Source of the DNA: Salinisphaera hydrothermalis
GTDB lineage: Bacteria > Pseudomonadota > Gammaproteobacteria > Nevskiales > Salinisphaeraceae
Strand: one strand, 5' to 3'
NCBI RefSeq assembly: GCF_040361195.1
Contig: NZ_APNE01000004.1
DNA length: 64,000 bases
Below are positions 1 to 9,250 of this stretch, piece by piece. Numbering within the stretch: position 1 is the stretch's first letter; the number at the start of each line of letters is the position of its first letter. The position numbers were made by a program, and so were the translations under genes. The notes under the pieces are model-generated. The model was not told where the DNA came from. It saw nothing but the letters and a program-made list of their open reading frames with translations, and did not search any database.

Positions 1-1
1 T

Positions 2-85
2 CCTCAGGCGCCGACACTGCTGAAGGCACAGTCAATTGCGTATCCTCGGCTGGCGGGGCGTGCCGTCGTGATCGGCCCCGAATGA
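2..85 (+). CDS. 3' end of an unidentified gene (partial)
   Basis: The window opens inside a reading frame that ends at a TGA at 83-85. The last residues read PQAPTLLKAQSIAYPRLAGR followed by AVVIGPE, which has protein-like composition and GC-rich third positions. Only 27 codons are present, so no family can be named. It would run tail to tail with the small minus-strand frame that follows. The call rests on codon character only. Confidence 0.3.
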   Translation, partial: PQAPTLLKAQSIAYPRLAGRAVVIGPE

Positions 86-87
86 AA

Positions 88-324
88 CTAAGAAAGGGCG
101 AAATCCCTTCGTTTACTAAACATGCATCCACAGCACTCGATACACGTGGCCCGCCGGATATCGTCCTTGTAGACCGGTGATGACGCCCAGTCGATGCGGT
201 CGATCATGGGTCCGGCATAAAACAGTGGGCACGCCGCCGTGTGTTCGACGCCTTCAAAATGGAAGATCGTGTTTTCCGTCTTTGATTTTTCAAAGGCTTG
301 GCGGCCGATGGCCGCGGCGAGCAC
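88..324 (-). CDS. Small cysteine-rich hypothetical protein
   Basis: A 78-residue frame starting at GTG (324). The frame stays open upstream to a stop near 355, so the start is uncertain. The C-terminus carries a cluster TCIECCGC followed by a basic tail, which could bind a metal or form disulfides. No signal peptide or membrane segment is visible. Third-position GC is lower than in neighbouring genes, so this may be a recently acquired or decaying gene. I do not recognise the family. A competing plus-strand frame over the same bases looks like a shadow. Confidence 0.35.
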   Translation of the reverse strand: MLAAAIGRQAFEKSKTENTIFHFEGVEHTAACPLFYAGPMIDRIDWASSPVYKDDIRRATCIECCGCMFSKRRDFALS

Positions 325-516
325 GCGATCGCATGCGTCGTATTCAAGCCGGCATCACGTGATTCGCGTGCCGGATTAATAATCCGACATTAACGCCGGT
401 ATGTTGCGGTATCGTGTCGCCGCCGCGATCCGGCCAACCGGGCGGCCGACGGGCTGTTTCTGTCGCCGTCTAACGCGCTCGTTACACTAGGGCCTTCGCG
501 GTTCGTCAGGGCATTT

Positions 517-1467
517 ATGAAAATCGTAGCGATCGGCGCCGGCGCCTGGGGCAAGAACATCATCCGCAACCTCGAGGAACTCGGTGCCTTGGCGGGTATC
601 GTCGAGGGCAACAATCAGCGGCTCAATGCCTATGCCGAGGCCAACCCCGATCTCGCGGTATACGCCGACTGGCGGGCGGCGCTGGCGTCCGATTGCGAGG
701 CCGTAGCGATCGCCACGCCCACGCCCACGCACCACGAAATCGCGCTGGCCGCGATCCGGGCGGGCAAAGATGTGTTCGTCGAAAAACCGATGACCCACAG
801 CGCGGTCGATGCGCGCGAGCTGGCCGACGCGGCCGACGCGGCCGGCCGTATTCTCATGGTCGGTCATCTGTTGATGTATCAACCGGCGATCGCCTGGATC
901 AAGGATTACGTCGAAGCCGGCGAACTGGGCGAGCTGTTCTCGATCCGGCACGAGCGGCTCAACCTCGGCCGGGCCCGCAGCGCCGAGAACGTGATCTGGG
1001 ATATCGGCGTGCACGATATGGCGATCATGCTCTATCTGACGGGCGAGGCGCCCGAACGCGTGCGCGGCACCGGGCATCGCATGCTGGGCCTGCCGGTCGA
1101 GGACGAAGTCCATGTGCATCTGGAGTTCGCCGGCGGCATCCGCGGCAACATCCATACGTCCTGGCTGTGGCCGGAAACCACGCGCCGCACGATGCTGCGG
1201 GGCTCGCACGGCATGCTCGTCTACGACGAAGTGGCCCAGACCGTCACCCATCACCGCAAATGGATCGACGCCGATCTACAGAATCACGACGAGGGCAGCG
1301 AAGTCGTCCATCGCGGCGACGGCCAGCCCTTGCGGCTCGAACTCGCCCACTTCATGGATTGCGTGAACACCCGAGCCCGTCCGCGCTCGGACGGCGCCAG
1401 CGCCGTGACGGTGATCGAAACGCTGGAGCGCATCAACGCGGCGGTCGCGGAATCCAGCCGCTACTGA
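517..1467 (+). CDS. Gfo/Idh/MocA family oxidoreductase
   Basis: A 316-residue NAD(P)-dependent oxidoreductase. The N-terminal Rossmann fold has the dinucleotide motif GAGAWG (residues 7-12). The family signature EKP lies at 89-91, where the Lys is the usual catalytic or substrate-binding residue. DIGVH at 162-166 supplies the conserved Asp and His of the C-terminal sheet domain. The compact size and the HDMAIML stretch resemble sugar-nucleotide dehydrogenases of the WlbA/WbpB type, but no polysaccharide genes are nearby, so the substrate is unknown. It is a single gene, convergent with xthA. A second member of this superfamily lies at 45229-46362. Confidence 0.85.
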   Translation: MKIVAIGAGAWGKNIIRNLEELGALAGIVEGNNQRLNAYAEANPDLAVYADWRAALASDCEAVAIATPTPTHHEIALAAIRAGKDVFVEKPMTHSAVDARELADAADAAGRILMVGHLLMYQPAIAWIKDYVEAGELGELFSIRHERLNLGRARSAENVIWDIGVHDMAIMLYLTGEAPERVRGTGHRMLGLPVEDEVHVHLEFAGGIRGNIHTSWLWPETTRRTMLRGSHGMLVYDEVAQTVTHHRKWIDADLQNHDEGSEVVHRGDGQPLRLELAHFMDCVNTRARPRSDGASAVTVIETLERINAAVAESSRY

Positions 1468-1516
1468 GCCCGCCGGCCGGTACGTTGACCGGGTCGGCCG
1501 ATGGGCCGCCGCGCGC

Positions 1517-2296
1517 TCAGGCGATATCGAAGGTGCCGACGACCGGCACGTGATCCGACGGCCGTTTGCGGCCGCGTTCGCCGACGTGGGCACGGCAATC
1601 GCTGCACACCTGGGCCAGCGCGTTCGACGCCAGCACATGGTCGATGCGCAGGCCCGCATTACGAGCCCAGCCGCCGTTGCGATAATCCCACCAGGTGAAG
1701 CGATGCCGGCCTTCCTTGTCGGCTTCGAAGGCCCTCCAGCAGTCGGTGAGCCCGGCATCGAGCAGGGCCTGCAACGCAGCGCGCTCGGGTGGCGAGCACA
1801 GGATGCGGCCTTCCCATTTCTCGGCGTCGTAAGTGTCTTCGGGCCGCGGGGCGACGTTGAAATCGCCGGTGAGAACGAGCTTGTCGTGCGCTTCGAGCTC
1901 GCGCGCCAGCCATTCGCGCAGGGCCTCGAACCAGGCCAGCTTGTAGTCGTAGCTCGGGTTGTCCAGATCCTTGCCGTTCGGGCAGTACACGCCGATCACA
2001 CGAACATCGTCGACCGTGCCCGCGATCACTCGCTTGTGATCGTCCTCGAAGTCCGGCAGCGCGGTGACGATATCCTGGGCCGGATTCTTGGACAGCAGGG
2101 CCACGCCGTTGTAGGTCTTCTGGCCCGCGAACACGCTGTGATAACCGGCCTCGGTGAGCTCATCGGCGGGAAACTTGTCGTCCGTGAGCTTGGTTTCCTG
2201 TAGCGCCAGCACGTCGACCGGATTCTTCTCCAGCCAGGCGGTGACGTGCGGCAGACGCACGTTGAGCGAGTTCACGTTCCAGGTGGCGATTTGCAT
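1517..2296 (-). CDS. xthA: Exodeoxyribonuclease III / AP endonuclease
   Basis: Exonuclease III cleaves DNA 5' of abasic sites and removes 3' blocking groups in base excision repair. The protein begins MQIATWNVNS, holding the conserved Asn of the metal site. QETK (the catalytic Glu) comes around residue 35, GDFNVAP holds the Asp/Asn pair in the middle, and SDHVP near the C-terminus supplies the catalytic Asp-His. The ATG at 2296 is preferred over one six codons upstream because it places the family N-terminus at residue 1. The length, 259 residues, is normal. It is convergent with the oxidoreductase and divergent from the DUF1499 lipoprotein gene. Confidence 0.95.
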   Translation of the reverse strand: MQIATWNVNSLNVRLPHVTAWLEKNPVDVLALQETKLTDDKFPADELTEAGYHSVFAGQKTYNGVALLSKNPAQDIVTALPDFEDDHKRVIAGTVDDVRVIGVYCPNGKDLDNPSYDYKLAWFEALREWLARELEAHDKLVLTGDFNVAPRPEDTYDAEKWEGRILCSPPERAALQALLDAGLTDCWRAFEADKEGRHRFTWWDYRNGGWARNAGLRIDHVLASNALAQVCSDCRAHVGERGRKRPSDHVPVVGTFDIA

Positions 2297-2377
2297 GAGC
2301 GTCCGTATCGGCAACGATGAATGAATGCTGCGGGTGTAGCATCGAATATCTAGAACAGGACGAATCCGTCAGCCGCC

Positions 2378-2869
2378 ATGTTCAATCGGGTTGACTACTG
2401 GCTTTATAAGCCGGCGTGTATTGCCATTGTACTGGCCCTGGGCGTCGGGCTGGGGCTGGCGGGCTGCGCGGCCAGCCCGCCGCAGCGTTTCACCCTCGAT
2501 GACAGCCATTTCACACCGTGTTCCAGCGCGCCGCATTGCGTGTCGTCCCAGGCCGCGCCCGGGAGTTCGCACTATGTGCTGCCGCTGGTCTATCACGTTT
2601 CCACCGCCAAGGCGCGACAGGCGCTGCTCGCGGTACTCGCCCGCATGGACAACGCGAAGATCGTGTCGGCGAAGGGGCGTTTTATCCATGCCACTTTCAC
2701 CACGACGCTCGGCTTCGTCGACGATGTCACCTTCCTGATTCAGCCGGCCGAATCGGTGATCGATGTGAAATCGTCCTCCCGAATCGGCTACTACGATTTC
2801 GGCATGAACCGTGATCGCGTGGCACGAATTCGTCGGGCGTTCGAGCCTTGCGTCGGCGGCGTAATCTGA
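2378..2869 (+). CDS. DUF1499 family lipoprotein
   Basis: A 163-residue exported protein. A hydrophobic signal ends in the lipobox LAGC with Cys30 as the predicted lipidated residue. The mature part opens with the family hallmark PCSSAPHCVSSQ, followed by the conserved stretches around DNAKIVSAKGRFIHA and DDVTFLIQP. DUF1499 proteins are widespread, and their molecular role is not established. The gene stands alone between divergent xthA and convergent prlC. Confidence 0.8.
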   Translation: MFNRVDYWLYKPACIAIVLALGVGLGLAGCAASPPQRFTLDDSHFTPCSSAPHCVSSQAAPGSSHYVLPLVYHVSTAKARQALLAVLARMDNAKIVSAKGRFIHATFTTTLGFVDDVTFLIQPAESVIDVKSSSRIGYYDFGMNRDRVARIRRAFEPCVGGVI

Positions 2870-2907
2870 CGGCAGGCCCCCGCAACGGGCGCCTGCCGAA
2901 CGTTGGA

Positions 2908-4989
2908 TCAGGCCGCTTTCGGCCCGGTCAGCCCGCTGTGGCGCAGCAGCGCGTCGATCGAGGGCTCGCGGCCGCGGAAGGCGACGAAGCTGTCCATGGC
3001 GTCGCGGGTGGCGCCGCGTTCCAGCACCTCGGTAAGGAAACGGCGGCCGGTTTCGATATCGAACAGGTCGGTTTCCTCGAACGCCGAGAACGCGTCGGCC
3101 GACAGCACTTCGGCCCATTTGTAGCTGTAGTAACCGGCCGCGTAGCCGCCCGCGAAGATATGCATAAAACCATGCGGGAAGCGATTGAACGCGGGCGCTG
3201 GCAACAGCGATACCTCCGCGCGCACCTGGTTGAGCGTGTCCATCACGGCGGCGCCGCGTTCCGGGTCGAAATCGCGATGGAGGCGCAGATCGAACAACGA
3301 GATCTCGACCTGGCGCAGCATCTGCCAGCCGGCCATGTGGTTGCGGGCCGCCGAGAGCTTGTCGAACAGGGTCTGCGGCAGGGTCTCACCGGTCTCGTAA
3401 TGCGCCGCGAACAGGTCGAGCGATTCGCGATACCAGCACCAGTTTTCCATGAACTGGCTGGGCAGCTCGACGGCGTCCCATTCCACCCCGGAGATACCGG
3501 CCAGCGATGGCCGTTCCACGCGCGTGAGCATGTGGTGCAGGCCGTGGCCGAATTCATGAAACAGGGTGGTGACTTCGCCGTGCGTCAGCAGCGCCGGCTT
3601 GCCGCCCACTGGCGGCGAGAAGTTGCAGGTGAGAAACGCCAGCGGTTTCTGCACGCCGCCGTCGTCCATGACGCGCCGGTTCTGGAACGGATGCATCCAG
3701 GCGCCGCCGCGCTTGCCTTCGCGCGCGTACGGGTCGAGATAGAACACGCCGCGCGAGCTGCCGTCGGCGTCGGTGATCTCGTAGACGGTGACATCGGGAC
3801 GATAGACCGGCACGTCCGTTCGCTCGTGGATATTCACGTCGTAAAGACGCTGGGTGACCTTGAACAGGCCGTCGATCACCGCCGGGGCCGGGAAATAGGG
3901 GCGCAGGTCTTCGTCGGAAAAGTCGTAGCGGACTTCCTTGAGTTTTTCGGCGTAGTAGGAGATGTCCCACGCGGCGAGATCGTCGATGCCGTCCTCGGCC
4001 GCGAGGGCCTTCAGCGCGTCCAGTTCCTCACGAGCCGGGGCGAAGCTGCGCTGGGCCAGATCCAGCAGGAAGGCTTCGATCTGGGCCGGCGATTCGGCCA
4101 TCTTGCGGGCCAGGGAGCGCTCGGCGTAGTTGTCGAAGCCGAGCAGGTTGGCCGCTTCGTGCCGCAGTGCGAGGATCTCGTCCATGATCGCCGAGTTGTC
4201 GTACTCGCCGGCATGCGGACCGACGTCCGAGGCCCGCGTCGAGAAGGCTTCGTACACGGCCGTGCGCAGCGCGCGATCCTCGGCGTAGGTAAGCACGGCG
4301 ATGAAGCTCGGCGCATCGAGCGTGATCAGCCAGCCGTCCATGTCCTTGTTGGCCGCGTTCTGGGCGAGCAGGTCGAATGCGGACTGCGGCAGGCCTTCGA
4401 GCGCGGCATGATCGGTGATGTGCTTCTGCCAGATCTGGGTCGCATCCAGCAGGTTTTGTTGAAATGCCGTGGACAACTCCGACAGCCGCTGGGCGATCTC
4501 CTTGTAGCGGGCCTTGGCCTCGTCGGGCAGGGCCACGCCGGCCAGCTCGAAATCGCGCAGGCGGTCGGTGATCACCCGCTGACGGGTGGCATCGAGCGTT
4601 TCGAACTCGGGCGCATCGCGCAGGGCCTTCACGGCCTCGTACAGCGCCGTGTTCTGGCCGACTTCCGAAGAGAACGCTGTGAGCTTGGGTATGCAGGCCT
4701 GGTAAGCCTCGCGCCATTTGGGCGAGTCCATTACCGCATGCATGTGCGCGACCGGCGAAAACGCGCGCTCGAGACGATCCTCGGCGTCTTCCACCGGGGC
4801 AATGAGCTCGGCCCAGCTCGTGGCCGTCGCGTCGGCCGTGCAGCGCTCGATCGCGGCCTGCGCCTCGGCGATCAAAGCATCGACCGCCGGTTCCGCGTGT
4901 TCCGGGGCCAGCCGTTCGAAATCCGGCAGCTCGCCGGTCTCCAGCATCTCGAGAAGCGGATTGTCGGCGGGTTCAGTTACTGCGCTCAT
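2908..4989 (-). CDS. prlC: Oligopeptidase A (M3 zinc metallopeptidase)
   Basis: A cytosolic zinc peptidase that degrades short peptides and cleaved signal peptides. The 693-residue length is typical of OpdA/PrlC. The zinc motif HEFGH starts at His478 within HEFGHGLHH, and the downstream helix carrying the third ligand (Glu) follows about 25 residues later. The N-terminal half is the helical channel domain of the M3 family. No signal peptide is present. It is divergently transcribed from gor, with about 140 bp between the two starts, so the promoters probably share that gap. Confidence 0.95.
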   Translation of the reverse strand: MSAVTEPADNPLLEMLETGELPDFERLAPEHAEPAVDALIAEAQAAIERCTADATATSWAELIAPVEDAEDRLERAFSPVAHMHAVMDSPKWREAYQACIPKLTAFSSEVGQNTALYEAVKALRDAPEFETLDATRQRVITDRLRDFELAGVALPDEAKARYKEIAQRLSELSTAFQQNLLDATQIWQKHITDHAALEGLPQSAFDLLAQNAANKDMDGWLITLDAPSFIAVLTYAEDRALRTAVYEAFSTRASDVGPHAGEYDNSAIMDEILALRHEAANLLGFDNYAERSLARKMAESPAQIEAFLLDLAQRSFAPAREELDALKALAAEDGIDDLAAWDISYYAEKLKEVRYDFSDEDLRPYFPAPAVIDGLFKVTQRLYDVNIHERTDVPVYRPDVTVYEITDADGSSRGVFYLDPYAREGKRGGAWMHPFQNRRVMDDGGVQKPLAFLTCNFSPPVGGKPALLTHGEVTTLFHEFGHGLHHMLTRVERPSLAGISGVEWDAVELPSQFMENWCWYRESLDLFAAHYETGETLPQTLFDKLSAARNHMAGWQMLRQVEISLFDLRLHRDFDPERGAAVMDTLNQVRAEVSLLPAPAFNRFPHGFMHIFAGGYAAGYYSYKWAEVLSADAFSAFEETDLFDIETGRRFLTEVLERGATRDAMDSFVAFRGREPSIDALLRHSGLTGPKAA

Positions 4990-5129
4990 GGATCGTCTCG
5001 TCGGCCGTTGTCGTTAATCCGATGATGATGCGGCGCGTAGGGCCGCAATCAAGAGCCCTGCCTCGCTGGTCGGGGCTGTCGCGGCGTGCCTACAATGCTC
5101 GCATTCGATTGAATGATGGACGATAAACC

Positions 5130-6479
5130 ATGTCCGAGTCTTGTGATCTGCTCGTGATCGGCGGTGGCTCCGGCGGTATCGCCACGGCACGCCGGGCGGC
5201 GTCCTACGGTGCGAAAGTCGTGCTCGTCGAACGGGGCCGTCTGGGCGGCACCTGTGTCAACGTCGGCTGCGTGCCCAAGAAAGTGATGTGGCATGCCGCC
5301 GAATTCGCGACCCATGCCGCTCATGCCCACAACTATGGCTTCAACGCGGTGCCCCAGGATCACGACTGGTCGAAGCTGGTGGCCAATCGCGAGACCTACA
5401 TCAAGCGCCTGAACGGCATCTACGACCGCAATCTGGACAAGAGCGGCGTGGAATACGTCGCCGGTGAGGCGCATTTCGTCGATACCCGGACGGTGGAGGT
5501 CGACGGTCGGCAGATCAGCGCGACGCATGTCCTGATCGCCACCGGCGGCAAGCCGCGCTGGCCGGAGATTCCGGGCGCCGCGCTCGGGACCGATTCGGAC
5601 GGGTTTTTCACCTGGACGCAGCGCCCCGAGCGAGTGGCCATCGTTGGCAGCGGTTATATCGCCTGTGAACTGGCCGGCGTGCTGAACGCGCTCGGCAGCC
5701 AGGTCACCCTGCTGCTACGCAAGGATCACGTGCTGGCTGGCTTCGACGCCATGCTCGGCGAGACGCTGATCGAGCGCATGCGCGCGGCCGGCATCGATAT
5801 TCACATGAAGCGCCAGGTGGCCGAACTCACCGAAGGCGACGACGGCATCATTGCGCGCTTCGAGGACGGCAGCACGATCGGCGGTTTCGACGAACTGATC
5901 TGGGCGATCGGGCGCGTACCCAACACCGAAGGCCTTGGTGTCGAACACACCGGCCTGGAGCTGCATTCCGACGGCACGGTGCCGGTCGACGAATGGCAGG
6001 ACACGCCGGTCGAGGGCATCCATGCGCTGGGTGATGTCACCGGCGCCATTGAGCTCACCCCGGTGGCCATCGCGGCCGGGCGCCGTCTGGCGGATCGTCT
6101 GTTCGGCGGCATGCCGGATCGACGGCTGGATTACCACAACATTCCCACGGTGGTATTCACGCATCCGCCGATCGGCACCGTCGGGCTGTCGGAAGCCGAG
6201 GCGCGCGAGGCCTACGGTGACGACGCGGTGAAGATCTACACCAGCCATTACGTGGCGCTATACCACGGCGTGCTCGACGAAAAAACGCCGTCCGACATGA
6301 AGCTGGTCTGCGTTGGCGAGGACGAAAAGATCGTCGGCGCGCATGTCATCGGCGATGGTGCCGATGAGATGACCCAGGGCTTCGCGGTGGCGGTGAAGAT
6401 GGGCGCCACCAAGCGAGACTTCGACGATACCGTGGCCATTCATCCGACCAGTGCGGAAGAATTCGTGACCATGACGTGA
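5130..6479 (+). CDS. gor: Glutathione-disulfide reductase
   Basis: An FAD-dependent reductase that regenerates reduced glutathione. The FAD motif GGGSGG is at residues 11-16. The redox-active pair is Cys42/Cys47 in GGTCVNVGC. The second dinucleotide motif GSGYIACELAG binds the nicotinamide cofactor, and the C-terminal HPTSAEEF carries the catalytic His-Glu. After that motif the sequence reads RKDHVLAGFD. In E. coli Gor two arginines here select NADPH; the first is present and the second is Ala. The esterase gene starts inside its stop codon, so the two are probably co-translated. Confidence 0.95.
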   Translation: MSESCDLLVIGGGSGGIATARRAASYGAKVVLVERGRLGGTCVNVGCVPKKVMWHAAEFATHAAHAHNYGFNAVPQDHDWSKLVANRETYIKRLNGIYDRNLDKSGVEYVAGEAHFVDTRTVEVDGRQISATHVLIATGGKPRWPEIPGAALGTDSDGFFTWTQRPERVAIVGSGYIACELAGVLNALGSQVTLLLRKDHVLAGFDAMLGETLIERMRAAGIDIHMKRQVAELTEGDDGIIARFEDGSTIGGFDELIWAIGRVPNTEGLGVEHTGLELHSDGTVPVDEWQDTPVEGIHALGDVTGAIELTPVAIAAGRRLADRLFGGMPDRRLDYHNIPTVVFTHPPIGTVGLSEAEAREAYGDDAVKIYTSHYVALYHGVLDEKTPSDMKLVCVGEDEKIVGAHVIGDGADEMTQGFAVAVKMGATKRDFDDTVAIHPTSAEEFVTMT

Positions 6480-7366
6480 GCCGTCGTGGGCGTCAGCGTC
6501 TCATGCGGGCGGCGACCGTGAGCCTGCTCGGGCCGCTTCTGGCCGCCTGTTCCGGCCAGTTCTGGGTCAATACGCTGGTGCCCCGCTGGGGCTACGACCG
6601 GCATTCGGATATCGCCTACGGCGATCAGCCGCGCCAGAAACTCGATGTCTATGCGCCGGACAAGCCTGCGCCCGGGCATCCGGTGGTGGTGTTCTTCTAT
6701 GGCGGCAGCTGGCAGACGGGCAACAAGGACGGCTATCGGTTTGTCGGCGAAGCGCTGGCTTCGCGCGGTATTACGGCGGTGCTGCCGGACTATCGCCTAT
6801 ATCCCCAGGTCAAATTTCCGACCTTTGTCGACGACGGTGCGGCGGCCGTCGCCTGGACTCGAGCCCATATCGCCGATTACGGCGGCGATGCCTGTCATCT
6901 GTTCGTGGCTGGGCATTCGGCGGGCGCGCATATCGCCGCGATGCTGGCGACCAACGCTACGTATCTAAACGACGCCGGTGCCTCGGTGCGCGATCTGTCG
7001 GGCTTTATCGGCCTGTCCGGGCCCTATGATTTCCTGCCGATCAAGGACCCGGCGCTGCAGAAGATTTTCGCGCCGAAGTCGGAATGGCCGCGCACGCAGC
7101 CGATCCATTTCGTGGACGGCAACGAGCCGCCGATGCTGTTGCTGCATGGGGGCGCCGATACCACGGTTCTGCCCAAAAATACGACGAATCTGGCAGCGAA
7201 GGTCAATGAAGACGGCGGATCGGCCAAAGTGAAAATCTATCCGGGCGTGAACCATGTCATGCTGCTTGCGCCCCTTGCTGCAGCGCTTCGCTTCAAGGGC
7301 GACGAGCTCGATCGCATTGCGGATTTCGTCAATCTGCAGGTCGCAGACAGGCCCTGTTCAGTTTGA
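6476..7366 (+). CDS. Lipoprotein-like alpha/beta hydrolase (carboxylesterase)
   Basis: A predicted serine esterase of the BD-FAE/lipase type. The nucleophile elbow GHSAG places Ser148. The oxyanion motif reads FYGGSW (74-79), with Tyr where many relatives have His. HGGADTTV and GVNHVM supply the likely Asp and His. An N-terminal signal with lipobox LLAAC (Cys25) suggests an outer-membrane lipoprotein. The start chosen is the GTG at 6476, which overlaps the gor stop; an ATG at 6503 would still leave the complete signal peptide. The substrate is unknown. Confidence 0.8.
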   Translation: MSRRGRQRLMRAATVSLLGPLLAACSGQFWVNTLVPRWGYDRHSDIAYGDQPRQKLDVYAPDKPAPGHPVVVFFYGGSWQTGNKDGYRFVGEALASRGITAVLPDYRLYPQVKFPTFVDDGAAAVAWTRAHIADYGGDACHLFVAGHSAGAHIAAMLATNATYLNDAGASVRDLSGFIGLSGPYDFLPIKDPALQKIFAPKSEWPRTQPIHFVDGNEPPMLLLHGGADTTVLPKNTTNLAAKVNEDGGSAKVKIYPGVNHVMLLAPLAAALRFKGDELDRIADFVNLQVADRPCSV

Positions 7367-7408
7367 CTGATTATAATCCCGCGCTCGCGAACAGCCGAGG
7401 GACCGGAT

Positions 7409-7822
7409 ATGCGCCGAAAGGTACGCGCCGCTGCCTGTGCGGGCTTGCTGCTGCTGATAAGTTGTGGTGTTGCCAACGCAGAATCCGTTGAGTGGAAAAC
7501 GTTGAGCGTGGCCGCATCGGCCTACAACTCCGTGGCTTCACAGACCACCAAGCACGACCCATCGGTCGCGGCCTGGGGTGACGTGCTCAAGCCCGGAATG
7601 CACGCGATCGCGGTCTCGCGCGATCTGATCAAAAAAGGTCTCACTCACGGCACCAAGGTCAAGATTCAGGGCCTGCCGGGGATCTACGTCGTGCGCGACA
7701 AGATGGCCGCGCGCTGGACCAACAAGATCGATATCTACATGGGCCACGATGTCGCCAAGGCGCGCGACTGGGGCATCCAGCACGATATTCGTATCCTCTA
7801 TGTCGAGAACGACAACAGCTGA
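7409..7822 (+). CDS. Periplasmic 3D-domain protein
   Basis: A 137-residue protein with an N-terminal signal peptide (cleavage near VANA). The remainder is a 3D (Asp-Asp-Asp) domain like the C-terminus of MltA-type murein hydrolases. Conserved stretches are AYNSV near the start of the domain, DKMAARW, and NKIDIYMG, in which the characteristic aspartates sit. It has only this domain and lacks the MltA barrel. A cell-wall role is plausible from the family but unproven. It lies between the esterase and gpmA with its own leader spacing. Confidence 0.75.
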   Translation: MRRKVRAAACAGLLLLISCGVANAESVEWKTLSVAASAYNSVASQTTKHDPSVAAWGDVLKPGMHAIAVSRDLIKKGLTHGTKVKIQGLPGIYVVRDKMAARWTNKIDIYMGHDVAKARDWGIQHDIRILYVENDNS

Positions 7823-7879
7823 CCCGGCCTGTGCGCGTGGTAATCTGCGTGCTCGTTACCCATCATCGAAGGAGAGGTC

Positions 7880-8629
7880 ATGGCCGGCCAGCTGGTACTT
7901 CTGCGCCACGGACAAAGTCAGTGGAATCTGGAAAATCGTTTCACTGGATGGGTCGATGTCGACCTGAGCGATACGGGGCGTGAAGAAGCAAAGCAGGCAG
8001 GCAAGCTGCTGGCGGACGAGAATATCCGCTTCGATATTGCCTTCACCTCGGTTTTGACCCGTGCGATCAAGACGCTGTGGCTCGCGCTCGGCGAGATGGA
8101 CCAGCCCTGGGTGGACGTCGAACGCCACTGGCGGCTCAACGAACGTCACTACGGCGGTCTGCAGGGCCTGGACAAGTCCGAAACCGCCGAAAAGCACGGC
8201 GACGAACAGGTTCACATCTGGCGCCGCAGCTATGATACGCCGCCGCCGGCGATGGATCTCGACGATCCGGGGCATCCGCGTCACGATCCGCGCTATGCCA
8301 AGCTCGATGCCCGCGTCCTGCCGGGTACCGAATCCCTCAAGCTCACGCTCGAACGCGTGCTGCCCTATTGGCACGATGCGATCGCGCCGCGGCTGAAAGC
8401 GGGCGACAACGTGCTCGTCGCCGCGCACGGCAACAGCCTGCGGGCGCTGGTGAAATATCTCGACGGCATCGCCGACGACGAAATCACCGGGTTGAATATC
8501 CCGACCGGTATTCCGCTGCGCTATAAGCTCGACGACGAGCTCAACGTCATCGAATCGGCCTATCTCGGCGACGCCGACGCGGCCGAAGCTGCAGCCAAGG
8601 CGGTCGCGGACCAGGCCAAGAACAAGTAA
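7880..8629 (+). CDS. gpmA: 2,3-bisphosphoglycerate-dependent phosphoglycerate mutase
   Basis: A glycolytic/gluconeogenic enzyme that interconverts 3- and 2-phosphoglycerate. The phosphohistidine motif RHGQS is at residues 9-13 (His10). FTGWVDVDLSD and NERHYGGLQG are diagnostic of the dPGM group, and AAHGNSLRAL holds the second catalytic His. The length of 249 residues is normal. A strong ribosome site (GGAGAGG) precedes the ATG. The C-terminal tail is Ala/Lys rich. Confidence 0.95.
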   Translation: MAGQLVLLRHGQSQWNLENRFTGWVDVDLSDTGREEAKQAGKLLADENIRFDIAFTSVLTRAIKTLWLALGEMDQPWVDVERHWRLNERHYGGLQGLDKSETAEKHGDEQVHIWRRSYDTPPPAMDLDDPGHPRHDPRYAKLDARVLPGTESLKLTLERVLPYWHDAIAPRLKAGDNVLVAAHGNSLRALVKYLDGIADDEITGLNIPTGIPLRYKLDDELNVIESAYLGDADAAEAAAKAVADQAKNK

Positions 8630-8699
8630 TCGTCAGCGGCGGCGGGGCGGGTTGCCGTTTCGTCGCCGGTTGTTCGCGGGGGTTGGCCGGAACCGGCGT

Positions 8700-9236
8700 T
8701 CAGGCCGTGCGGACGCCCGGCATCAGCCGGTCGGCATCGTCGTCGAGCAGGCCGGCACTGATCAGCCAGGCGCGGGCATCCTCGGCGTCTTCTGCGAACC
8801 AGGCGCCTGCGCTGCCCAGGCGGAAGGTATAGCCCCAGGCATCCATGTCGGCGCACATCGTGGCGCGATCGACACCGTCGATGCGGTCACAGACCATGAT
8901 CTGCCAATAGCAGACCGCATTTTCCTCGTCGTAATCGCCACCCGCATCGGTATCCAGGGCCGCGCGTCGGGTCGGATCCATGCAGACGTAATGGCCCGCT
9001 TCATGCAGCGCGGAATGCAGCGGCGTATCCGGCCGTACGAGGAGGGTATCGCCCCGCAGGCCGGCTTCGGCATCGCCCCAGAAGCTGCCCGGGATCGGGG
9101 CGTCGAGCGCTACTTCGGTGACGCCGAGATCGAATTCGGCCAGCAGTCGGCGCAGCGTGTCGATGCCGATCGCGCCGACGGGCGTAACGTCAGACGTAGC
9201 CGACGGGCTTTCGCGTACAGTCTCGAAGTTGTTCAC
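8700..9236 (-). CDS. Conserved hypothetical protein with HEAGH motif
   Basis: A soluble protein of about 178 residues. The centre reads HSALHEAGHYVCMDP, a HEXXH-type zinc signature, followed by DAGGDYDEENAVCYWQ, which offers acidic candidates for a third ligand. I recall similar uncharacterised proteins in other gammaproteobacteria but no assigned function. The GTG at 9236 is preferred; a TTG at 9248 is also possible. The start lies only 14 bp from the divergent start at 9251, so each gene's promoter must lie inside the other's coding region or between very close signals. Peptidase activity is an inference from one motif. Confidence 0.65.
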   Translation of the reverse strand: MNNFETVRESPSATSDVTPVGAIGIDTLRRLLAEFDLGVTEVALDAPIPGSFWGDAEAGLRGDTLLVRPDTPLHSALHEAGHYVCMDPTRRAALDTDAGGDYDEENAVCYWQIMVCDRIDGVDRATMCADMDAWGYTFRLGSAGAWFAEDAEDARAWLISAGLLDDDADRLMPGVRTA

Positions 9237-9250
9237 GGCACGGGGCAAAG

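Noticed and set aside
487..1254. 255-residue minus-strand frame over the oxidoreductase gene
   Set aside because: It mirrors the real gene in a high-GC frame, is rich in Arg/His/Asp repeats, and has no family motif.
2848..5025. 725-residue plus-strand frame over prlC
   Set aside because: It is antisense to a clear M3 peptidase with an intact HEFGH; its composition is typical of a high-GC shadow.
8636..8660. Short GTTGCCGTTTCGT match to the MITE terminus near gpmA
   Set aside because: Only about 13 bases match and no further similarity extends on either side; it is likely chance in GC-rich DNA.
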